Part shown: piece after piece, positions 39,406 to 49,000 of the stretch
Layout of the letters: every line of letters starts with the position of its first letter
How positions within the stretch are numbered: position 1 is the stretch's first letter
Notes under the pieces: model-generated
The model's input: only the letters and a program-made list of their open reading frames with translations
What the model was told of the DNA's origin: nothing
Databases searched by the model: none
Position numbers and translations under genes: made by a program
Source of the DNA: Streptomyces mobaraensis NBRC 13819 = DSM 40847
GTDB lineage: Bacteria; Actinomycetota; Actinomycetes; Streptomycetales; Streptomycetaceae
Assembly (NCBI RefSeq): GCF_017916255.1
Contig: NZ_CP072827.1
Location: forward strand, 868,001 to 932,000
DNA: 64,000 bases
Reading direction: 5' to 3'

Positions 39406-40688
39406 ACCGAGACGGCGCCCTCCGCGTCCTCGCCGTCGGCGCGGGACCGGCCAACCTGAGCCTGGCCGCGCTGGCCGAGCCGGTCGACGGCCTCCGCGTC
39501 ACCGCCCTGGAGGCCCGCGACTCCGTCGCCTGGCACCCCGGCCTGCTCTGGACCGACTCCCGGCTCCAGGTGAGCGCGGTGAAGGACCTGGTCACCCTCG
39601 TCGATCCGCGCAGCCGCTTCGGCTTCCTGAACTTCCTGCACGAGCGGGGCCGGCTGTACCGGCACCTGATCGCCGCCGCGGACCACGTCAGCCGCAAGGA
39701 GTTCGACCAGTACTTCACGTGGGCCGCCCAGCAGTTGGACGTCCGGCTCGGCGAGCGCGTCGAGGCGGTGGAGCACGACGGCGACGGGTTCGCCGTCCGC
39801 ACCGGCCGGCGCGTCCACCGGGCGGACCACGTGGTGCTCGGCGTCGGCCGGACCCCGTACGTCCCCGACTGCGCCCGCGGCGTCACCGGCCGCCGCCTGT
39901 GGCACGCCGCCGACCACCTCGGCCGGGACGACCGGCTGGACGGCCGGGACGTGCTGCTGGTCGGCGGCGGGCAGAGCGCGGCCGAGGTGGCGCTCGACCT
40001 GATGTCCGGCCGGGCCGGGCTGCCGCGCCGGCTGACCTGGGTCACCGGGCGCGAGGGCTTCGCCCCGCTGGACGACTCGCCGTTCGCCGACGAGTGGTTC
40101 AACCCCCGCTACGTCGAGTACTTCCGGGAGCTCCCGGCCGGCCGGCGCGCCGCCCTGCTGGAGCGGCAGCGGTCCGCCGGCACCGGGATCACCCGCGAGC
40201 TGCTGGCCCGGGTGTACGAGCGGCTGTACGCGCTCGACTACCTGACGGACGGCCCGTTCACCCACGACCTGCTGGCCGGGGTGCGGCTGACCGGGCTCGC
40301 GGACGCCGACGGCGGGTTCCGCGCCGAGCTGGAGGACACCGTCACCGGCGGCCGGCGCGCCCTGTCCTGTGACACGGTCGTACTTGCGACCGGCTACCAC
40401 ACCGAACTCCCGTCCTGCATGGAGCCGTTGCACGACCGGATGCCCGTCGCCGACGGCGGCTACGCGGTGGAGGCCGACTACCGGGTGCGCTGGGACGGCC
40501 CCGACCGGCACCGGATCTACGTCCAGGGCGCGGCACGCCACACTCATGGCGTCGCCGACCCCAACCTCTCGTTGGCGGCCTGGCGTTCGGCCGTGATCCT
40601 CAACAGCCTGCTGGGCCGGGAGCACTACGACCTCAAGGCGGACGAGTCGGCCCTCGGCCCCAAGGACCGCGTGGGGGCCCGCCCGTGA
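39402..40688 (+). CDS. FAD/NADPH lysine/ornithine N-hydroxylase family monooxygenase
   Basis: A 428-residue class B flavin monooxygenase of the IucD/PvdA/SidA family. It has the FAD site GAGPANLSLAAL (about 11-22), the NADPH site GGGQSAAEVALD (about 187-198) and the C-terminal ATGY motif (VVLATGYHTELP). These enzymes hydroxylate the side-chain amine of lysine or ornithine, usually for hydroxamates and, in some pathways, for N-N bonds. Coupled start at ATG 39402 overlapping the OsmC stop. The first NRPS adenylation code carries two acidic residues, consistent with a basic amino acid, so the product may be loaded there. No hydroxamate acyltransferase or piperazate-synthase-like gene was seen. 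Confidence 0.9.
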   Translation: MNRDGALRVLAVGAGPANLSLAALAEPVDGLRVTALEARDSVAWHPGLLWTDSRLQVSAVKDLVTLVDPRSRFGFLNFLHERGRLYRHLIAAADHVSRKEFDQYFTWAAQQLDVRLGERVEAVEHDGDGFAVRTGRRVHRADHVVLGVGRTPYVPDCARGVTGRRLWHAADHLGRDDRLDGRDVLLVGGGQSAAEVALDLMSGRAGLPRRLTWVTGREGFAPLDDSPFADEWFNPRYVEYFRELPAGRRAALLERQRSAGTGITRELLARVYERLYALDYLTDGPFTHDLLAGVRLTGLADADGGFRAELEDTVTGGRRALSCDTVVLATGYHTELPSCMEPLHDRMPVADGGYAVEADYRVRWDGPDRHRIYVQGAARHTHGVADPNLSLAAWRSAVILNSLLGREHYDLKADESALGPKDRVGARP

Positions 40689-41935
40689 CCGCCGAGACCC
40701 GCCCGCGCCTCTACCGCGAGGTGTTCGCCGTCCCGGGCATGACCCGCTCGGTGCTGCTGATGTTCGTCGCCCGGCTGCCGGTCACGGCGATGGGGCTGAC
40801 CCTGACCCTGCACGTGGTCAACGGCCTGCACCGGGGCTACGTGGCCGCCGGTCTCGTCGCGACCTCGACGACGGTCGGCACCATGGTCGGCGCCCCGGCG
40901 GTCGGCCGGGCCCTGGACCGGCACGGCCTGCGGCCGGTGGTCGCGGTCTGCGCCACGGTGGCCACCGCGTACTGGATCGGCGTCCCCTGGCTGCCGTACG
41001 AGGCCCTGCTGGTCGCCGCGTTCCCGGCGGGCGCGCTGGTGATCCCGGTGAGTTCGCTCTCCCGGCAGGTGATCACGGCCCTGGTGCCGGAGGACCGGCG
41101 GCGCACGGCGTTCTCGGTGGACGCCGTCGCGATGGAGACGTCCTTCATCGTCGGCCCGGCCGTCGGCATCTACCTGGCGACCCAGTTCTCCAGCCGGCTC
41201 GCCCTGACGGTGATCGGCGCGGTCGTCGCGGTGACGGCGGTGCTGCTGTACGCGCAGAATCCGCCGCTGCGTGGCAAGAAGGAGGCCGCGGCCCCCGCCC
41301 CGGGCGGCCCGCGGACCTGGCTCGACGGGCGGATGACGGCCACACTGCTGATCTCCATGGGCGTGCTGTTCGTGCTCGGCGGGACGGAACTGGCCCTGGT
41401 GGCCGTGCTCCGGGCCGGCGGCGAGACCGCGTGGACCGGGGTGGCGGTCGCCATCCTCGCCCTGGGGTCGATCGTCGGCGGCGTCGTCCACGGCGCCCTC
41501 CCGCGCTCGCTGCCGCAGTCCGCGCTGATGGCGCTGCTGTCGCTGCTGGTGATCCCGGCCGGCCTGGTCTCCGGGCCGTGGTGGCTGCTCGGACTGGCGC
41601 TGGTGCCCATGCAGTTGGTGTGCGCGCCGACGCTGGCGGCCATCGCCGAGAGCGTCAGCCGGCTCGCGCCGCCGCACGCCCGCGGCATGGCCATGGGCCT
41701 CCAGGACTCGGCGACCCGGCTCGGCGGCGCCCTCAGCTCCCCGGCGATCGGCTTCGTCATGGACCGCACGTCGCCCGGCTGGGGCTTCGCCGCCTCCGGC
41801 GCCGGCGGGCTGCTGCTCGTGGCCGCCGCCGGGGTGTGCGCGGGCGGCGCCCGGCTCCGCACCCGCCGACCCGCGGCCGACCGGCCGCCCACAGACCTCC
41901 CCACCACTGAACCCTCCATCGGAATGGACAGGTGA
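40685..41935 (+). CDS. MFS transporter (probable product exporter)
   Basis: A 416-residue integral membrane protein with about 12 hydrophobic segments and the loop sequence GRALDRHGLRPVV typical of major facilitator antiporters. It overlaps the monooxygenase gene (GTGA, 40685) and the methyltransferase gene, so it is made with the pathway. Efflux of the peptide product and self-protection is the likely role. It resembles sugar-efflux and drug-efflux transporters; the substrate cannot be read from sequence. Confidence 0.88.
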   Translation: MTAETRPRLYREVFAVPGMTRSVLLMFVARLPVTAMGLTLTLHVVNGLHRGYVAAGLVATSTTVGTMVGAPAVGRALDRHGLRPVVAVCATVATAYWIGVPWLPYEALLVAAFPAGALVIPVSSLSRQVITALVPEDRRRTAFSVDAVAMETSFIVGPAVGIYLATQFSSRLALTVIGAVVAVTAVLLYAQNPPLRGKKEAAAPAPGGPRTWLDGRMTATLLISMGVLFVLGGTELALVAVLRAGGETAWTGVAVAILALGSIVGGVVHGALPRSLPQSALMALLSLLVIPAGLVSGPWWLLGLALVPMQLVCAPTLAAIAESVSRLAPPHARGMAMGLQDSATRLGGALSSPAIGFVMDRTSPGWGFAASGAGGLLLVAAAGVCAGGARLRTRRPAADRPPTDLPTTEPSIGMDR

Positions 41936-42951
41936 CGACAATGACGACGACGGACACGGACGCCGCGTCCTGGGCGGCCTCCGCCCGCATCTACAACTCT
42001 GCCGTCGCCGCGTGGGCGATCGGCGCGGCCTGGGAGGTGGGCGCGCTCGACGAGCTCCAGGAGCGGGGCGCCCTGGACACGGCCGAGTTCGCCGCCCGCC
42101 ACGACCTCGACCCGGCGTCCACGCTCGGCATGTTCCGGGCGCTCGCCTCGGTCGGCGTCGTCCGCCGGGACGGCACCCGGGTGGTGCCGGCGGAGGACTT
42201 CGCCGAGATCCAGCGCACCCGCTCCCTCTTCCACTGGCTGGTGCGCGGCAGCGGCGAGCTGTTCCGCCAGATGCCGTCGGTGCTGCGCAACGAGAACCGC
42301 GTCGGCACCTTCTACCAGCGCGACCCCGTCGCCATCGCCCGTTCCTGCAAGGAGATCAGCGTCTTCTGCTACGACCCGTGGTTCTGGCGGGCGATGGAGG
42401 GGCTGGACTTCGACGTCCGGGTGGCGGCCGACCTGGGCTGCGGCAGCGGCGAGCGGCTGATGCAGATCCTGCGCCGGCACCCCGACGCCCGCGGCCTGGG
42501 CGTGGACATCGCGGGTGACTCGCTGAAGGTGGCGGCGGCCGACGCGGCGGACGCCGGTCTCGCCGGCCGGCTGTCCTTCGTCGAGGCGGACATGCTGACC
42601 ATGGACCCGCGCCCGGAGTTCACCGAGGTGGACCTGCTGACCTGCTTCATGGCCGGGCACGACTTCTGGCCGCGCGAGCAGTGCGTGGCGACCCTCGCCC
42701 GGCTGCGCGAACTCTTCCCCAACGCCCGCCGGTTCCTGCTCGGCGACGCCACCCGCTCGGTGGGCGTGCCCGACGCGGAGATGCCGGTGTTCATGCTCGG
42801 CTTCGAGGTCGCCCACGACCTGATGGGCACCTTCATGCCCACCATGGCCGACTGGGAGGGCGTCTTCGCGGAGAGCGGCTGGCGGCTGCGGCACAAGCAC
42901 GACATCGGCATGGTCGCCAACGAGGTCATCTTCGAACTCGAACCCCGGTGA
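41932..42951 (+). CDS. SAM-dependent C-methyltransferase (LmbW-like or 2-oxo-acid methyltransferase-like)
   Basis: A 339-residue two-domain methyltransferase with an N-terminal winged-helix dimerisation region (about 20-90) and a Rossmann domain with the SAM motif ADLGCGSGERLM (about 165), Asp in GVDIAGD and EADMLTMDP. Two readings fit. As an LmbW-type enzyme it would add a carbon to the side chain of the 4-alkylproline precursor. As a relative of the 2-oxo-acid C3-methyltransferases (MppJ, MrsA), it would beta-methylate a 2-oxo acid later transaminated, perhaps by the MalY-type protein. It lies directly upstream of the NRPS in the same operon. GTG 41932 overlaps the MFS stop; ATG 41941 is an alternative start. 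Confidence 0.85.
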   Translation: MTTMTTTDTDAASWAASARIYNSAVAAWAIGAAWEVGALDELQERGALDTAEFAARHDLDPASTLGMFRALASVGVVRRDGTRVVPAEDFAEIQRTRSLFHWLVRGSGELFRQMPSVLRNENRVGTFYQRDPVAIARSCKEISVFCYDPWFWRAMEGLDFDVRVAADLGCGSGERLMQILRRHPDARGLGVDIAGDSLKVAAADAADAGLAGRLSFVEADMLTMDPRPEFTEVDLLTCFMAGHDFWPREQCVATLARLRELFPNARRFLLGDATRSVGVPDAEMPVFMLGFEVAHDLMGTFMPTMADWEGVFAESGWRLRHKHDIGMVANEVIFELEPR

Positions 42952-43011
42952 CGGCCGGGGCGACCACGGCATGACGGGACGACGGCCGGCGGGCCACAGG
43001 GGTGAACAGGC

Positions 43012-46000
43012 GTGAAGCGAGGGCCGATGACGGCGAAGAGGGAACGGGCGACGGGCGGCGGGGTGCGTGACGTTCCCTTCGTCCACGAGGTGTTCGAGGA
43101 GCGGGCCCGCCGGCACCCGGACGAGCGGGCCGTGGTCTGCGGCACCGACGCGCTCGGCCGGGCGGAGCTCGACGCCCGGGCCAACCGGTTGGCCCGCCAT
43201 CTGATCGCCCGGGGCGTGGGGCCGGAGACGCGGGTGGCCGTGGTGCTGCCCCGCTCGGCGGACGCGCTGGTGGCGCTGTTCGCGGTACTCAAGGCCGGTG
43301 GCACCTACGTCCCGGTGGACCCCGCGCAGCCGGCCGGCCGGATCGCGGCCGTGGTCCGCGCGGCGGACTGCGCGGTGGTGCTGGACGGTCCGGTGGACCT
43401 CGACGGCTTGCCGGACACCCCCGTCACCGATGCCGACCGCCTGGCACCCCTGGACCCCGCCCACGCCGCGTACGTCGTCCACACCTCGGGCTCGACCGGC
43501 ACGCCCAAGGGCGTCGTCGTCGAACACCGCGCCCTGGCCGCCCTGTTGCACCACCACGTCGCCCCGCAGTACACGGAGGTGGCGGCCGGCGACCGGCTGC
43601 GGGTCGCCCTCGTCTCCCCGCTCGCCTTCGACGCGTCCTGGGACCCGGTGCTGGCCATGGTGGCCGGCCACGAGCTGCACCTGCTGGACGACGACACCCG
43701 CCGCGACCCGGCCGCGCTCACCGCGTACGTGACCCGGCACGGCGTCGACGTCGTCGACCTCACCCCGTCCCACCTGGAACAGCTGCTGCCGCACGGCCTG
43801 GTCCGCGACCCGGCGGCCCGGCCCCGGCTCGTCGTCCTGGGCGGCGAGGCGCTGCCCGAACCGCTGTGGCGCGAGCTGCGCGACACCCCCGGCGTCACCG
43901 CGCACAACCTGTACGGCCCCACCGAGTGCGTGGTGGACGCGCTGTGGGCGGCGTCCGACGCGGCGGAGGACGTGGTCATCGGCCGGCCGGTCGCGCACGG
44001 CGCCGCGTACGTCCTGGACGCCCGGCTGCGGCCGGTGGAGGACGGCGAGACCGGCGAACTGTACGTGGCCGGGGCCGGATTGGCGCGCGGCTACCTGGGC
44101 CGGCCCGGGGCGACGGCGGCCCGGTTCGTGGCCGACCCGTTCGCGCCCGGCCGCATGTACCGCACGGGCGACCTCGTGCGGCGGGGCCCCGACGGCCTGG
44201 TGCGCTACGTGGGCCGGGCCGACGACCAGGTGAAGGTACGGGGCTTCCGGATCGAGCCGGGCGAGGTGGAGGCCGTCCTCCGAGAGCATCCGGCGGTGGC
44301 GGCGGCGGCCGTCCGCGCCCACCGGTTCGGGGAGGGCGACCGGCGGCTGGTGGCGTACGTCGTGCCGGTCGGCGAGCTCGACCCGTCCGACGTACGGCGG
44401 TTCGCGTCGGACCGGCTGCCGGAGCACCTCGTCCCGGCCTCGGTCACCCCGCTGGCCGCGCTGCCGCTGACCCCCAACGGCAAGCTCGACCGCGCGGCGC
44501 TCCCCGCCCCGGGGCCTCTGGTGGCCACGGGCGGCCGGGAGGCGCGTACGGACGCCGAGCGGGTGCTGTGCGCGCACTTCGCGGCGGTGCTGGGCCTGGA
44601 GCGGGTGGCGGCCGACGCCTCGTTCTTCGAGCTGGGCGGCGACTCGCTGCTGGCGATGCGGCTGGTCGGCCGGATCGGCGCCGCCCTCGGCGCGCGCCCG
44701 TCGGTCCGGGACGTCTTCGACGCCCCGACCCCGGCCGGGCTCGCCGCGCGGCTCGCGGACGCCCCGGAGCGGCCCGGCCCCCCGCTGACGGCCGGCCCCC
44801 GCCCGGAGCCCGTCCCGCTGTCGTCCGCGCAGCGGCGGCTGTGGTTCCTCGACCGCCTGGAGGGGCCCAGCCCGACGTACAACGTGCCGCTGGTCTCCCG
44901 GCTGTCCGGCCCGCTGGACGCAGGCGCCCTGCGGGCGGCGCTGCGGGACGTGGTGGCGCGCCACGAGAGCCTGCGGACGGTCTTCCCGGAGCGGGACGGG
45001 CAGCCGGTCCAGCGGATCCTGCCCCTCGACGAGGCGGTCCCGGCCCTGGAGACCGCCCGGGTGGACGCCGCCGTCCTGGACGCGCGGCTGGAGGAGGACT
45101 CCGGGCGGACGTTCGACCTCTCCCGCGACCTTCCGGTGCGGGCGTGGCTGTACGAACTCGGGTCGGATGAACATGTGTTGCTGCTGCTGGTGCACCACAT
45201 CGCCACGGACGGCTGGTCGCTGGACCCGCTCGTCCGCGACCTGGGCGAGGCGTACGCCGCCCGCGTCCGGGGCGAGGCGCCGCGCCGGGCCCCGCTGCCC
45301 GTCCAGTACGCCGACTACACGCTCTGGCAGCGCGGCCTGCTGGGCGACCCCGCCGATCCCGACAGCCCGGCCGCCCGCCAGCAGGCGTTCTGGACCGAGG
45401 CGTTGGCGGGCATACCCGACGAGCTGGGCCTGCCCTTCGACCGGCCGCGCCCGGCCGTCGCCTCCTACCGGGGCGGGACGGTCGACTTCCACCTGGACGC
45501 GGAGGTGCACGGGCGGCTCACCGAGCTGGCGCGGCGGCGCGGCGTGACGACGTTCATGGTGTTCCAGGCGGGCCTGGCCCTGCTGCTGGCCAAGCTCAGC
45601 GGCGGCACGGACATCCCCGTGGGCACGCCCGTCGCCGGCCGCTCCGACGAGGCCCTCGACGACCTGGTCGGCTTCTTCGTCAACACCCTCGTCCTCCGCA
45701 CCGACCTCGGCGGCGACCCCACCTTCGACGAGTTGCTGACCCGCGTCCGCGACACCGACCTCGCCGCCCTCGCCCACCAGGACATCCCCTTCGAGCAGGT
45801 CGTGGAGGCGGTCAACCCGGTGCGCTCGCTCGCCCGCAACCCGCTGTTCCAGGTGTCGCTGACGATGAACGAGCCGGACACCGCGCTGTCCCTGCCGGGG
45901 CTCGCGGTGACCGGGCGGCGGCCGGTGCTGGGCGTGGCCCGGTTCGACCTGAACGTCAACTTCCATGAGCGGGACGGCGGCGCGGGGGTCGCCGGGCAGA

Positions 46001-49000
46001 TCGAGTACAACGCCGACCTCTTCGACGCCTCCACCGTGGAGGCGATGGCCGCCCGGCTCGTCCGCATCCTGGCGGCGGTGGCGGCGGAGCCCGGCCGCCC
46101 GTGCGGCTCGGTCGACGTCCTCTCCCCCGAGGAGCGCACGCGGATCCTCGACGAGTGGAACGCGACCGCGCTCGACGTACCCGACACCACCCTCCCCGCG
46201 CTGCTGGAGGCCCAGACGGCCCGTACGCCCGACGCGCCGGCCGTCCAGTCCTCCACCGGCACCCTGACGTACGCGGAGCTGAACGCCCGGGCCAACCGGC
46301 TCGCCCGGCACCTCGTCGGCCTCGGTGTGGGCCCGGAGGCGCTGGTCGCGCTGCGGCTGCCGCGCTCGGCGGACCTGGTGGTCGCCGTCTGGGCGGTCCT
46401 CAAGGCGGGCGGCGCCTACCTGCCGATCGACGGGGAGTACCCGGCCGAGCGGAACGCGTTCATGCTGGAGGACGCCCGCCCGACGACGGTCCTCACCGAA
46501 CTGCCCGACGTGTCCCACCTGCCGTCCGGCGACCTCACGGACGCCGACCGGACCGCCCCGCTGCTGCCCGCGCACCCCTGCTACGTCATCTACACCTCCG
46601 GCTCGACCGGCGTGCCGAAGGCCGTGTCGATGCCCGGCGGCGCGCTCGTCAACCTGGTCACCTGGTGGGCGACGGTCGAACCGCCCGCCCGCATCGCCCT
46701 GTTCTCGGCGACCAGCTTCGACGTCTCGCCGATGGAACTCCTCATCGCCACCACCACCGGCGGCTGTGTCCTGGTGCCGGACGACGCGATCCGCAAGGAC
46801 GCGGAGAAGCTGGTCGCCTGGCTCGCCGAACACGAGGTGAGCGACCTGACGGTGGTGCCGAACCTGGTGCTGAACTCGGTCTGCGAGGCGGCCCGCGCCG
46901 CCGGCACCCGCCTCCCGGCGCTGCGCCACGTCGGCCAGGGCGGCGAGGCCCTCGTCCTCTCGTCGGCCGTCAAGGAGCTCTTCGCCGACGCGGACGGCCG
47001 GCGGCTCGACAACTGCTACGGCCCGACCGAGACGCACATGGCGACCGGCTACCGGATGCCCGCCGACCCGGCGGACTGGCCGGCGGACCCGCCCATCGGC
47101 CGGCCCATCGGCAACACGACGGTGTACGTGCTCGACCGGTGGCTCCAGCCCGTCCCCCCGGGCGTGATCGGGGAACTGTACATCGGCGGCGCCCAGTTGG
47201 CGCGCGGCTACCTCAACCGGCCGGCGCAGACCGCCGGGCGGTTCGTGGCCGACCCGTTCGGCCCGCCCGGCTCCCGGCTCTACCGCACCGGCGACCTGGT
47301 GCGCTGGCGGGCCGACGGCGAGCTGCTGTTCACCGGCCGGGCCGACCACCAGGTGAAGATCCGCGGCTTCCGGATCGAGCTGGGCGAGATCGAGGCGCTG
47401 CTGCGGCGCCACCCGGACGTCGCCCAGGTGGCGGTCCTGGCGGTGGCGGACCGGCCGTCGGTGAAACGGCTCGTCGCGTACGTGGTGCCGAACGGCCCGG
47501 CCGCCGAGCCGGACGCGCTGCGCCGGTACGTCGCCGCGTCCCTGCCGGACTACATGGTGCCGTCGGCGTTCGTCACCCTGGACCGGATGCCGCTCAGCCC
47601 CAACGGCAAGCTGGAGCGCCGGCACCTGCCCGCGCCCGCCGCCGAGCCGTCCCGGCGGTCCCGCACCTGGGTGGAGAAGGTGCTGTGCGAGATCTGGTCC
47701 GAGGTGCTGGACGCGCCGGGGGCCGGGATCGACGACGACTTCTTCGCGCTGGGCGGGCACTCGCTGACCGCGACCAAGGTGATGAGCCGGGTACGCGGCA
47801 GGCTCCGCGCCGACCTGCCGGTCCGGGCCCTCTTCGAGCGGCCGACGCCGGCCGGGCTCGCCGAGCTCGTCGGCGCGGCCGGCACCGCGGGCCACGCCCT
47901 GACGGCGGGGCCGCGCCCGGAGCGGATCCCGCTGTCGTCCGCGCAGCAGCGGCTGTGGTTCCTCGACCGACTGGAGGGCCCCAGCCCGACGTACAACAAC
48001 CCGCTGGTCTCCCGGCTCACGGGTCCGCTGGACGAGGAGGCGCTGCGGGCGGCGCTGCGGGACGTGGTGGCGCGGCACGAGAGCCTGCGGACGGTCTGCC
48101 CGGAGGTCGACGGGCAGCCCGTCCAGCACGTCCTGGCCGTCGACGAGGCGATTCCGGCGCTGGAGGCCGTACGCCTCGACGCCGCCGCCCTCGACGCGCG
48201 GCTGCGCGAGGACGCCCGGCGGACCTTCGACCTGACGCGGGAGATCCCGGTCCGGGCGTGGCTGTACGCGCTGGGCCCGGACGAGCACGTGCTGATGGTC
48301 GTGGTGCACCACATCGCCTCGGACGGCTGGTCGCTGGACCCGCTCGTCCGGGACCTGGGCGAGGCGTACACCGCGCGCCGCCGGGGCGAGGCGCCGCGCT
48401 GGACACCGCTGCCCGTCCAGTACGCCGACTACACGCTCTGGCAGCGCGACCTGCTCGGCGCCCCCGCCGACCCCGGCAGCCGGTCGGCCGCGCAACTCGC
48501 CTTTTGGAAGGGTGCGTTGGAGGGCATACCGGACGAGGTGGGCCTCCCCTTCGACCGGCCGCGCCCGGCCGCCGCCTCCTACCGCGGCGGGACCGTGGAC
48601 CTGTTCGTCGAGCCCAGCGCGCACGCGGGCCTGGCGGAGCTGGCCCGCCGGCGCGGGGTGACGACGTTCATGGTGTTCCAGGCGGCCCTGGCCGTCCTGC
48701 TGGGGAAGCTGACCGGCGGTACCGACATCCCCGTCGGCACCCCGGTCGCCGGGCGCTCCGACGAGGCCCTCGACGACCTGGTCGGCTTCTTCGTCAACAC
48801 CCTCGTCCTCCGCACCGACCTCGGCGGCGACCCCACCTTCGAGGAACTCCTCACCCGCGTCCGCGACACCGGCCTCGCCGCCTTCGCCCACCAGGACGTC
48901 CCCTTCGAGCAGTTGGTCAGGGAGCTCAACCCGGCGCGCTCGGCCGGGCGGCACCCGCTGTTCCAGGTGATGATGCCGTTCAACAGCAACCTGGCCGACA

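Noticed and set aside
39402..40688. Piperazic acid pathway based on the N-hydroxylase
   Set aside because: No KtzT-like piperazate synthase was found in the window, so an N-N ring cannot be claimed.
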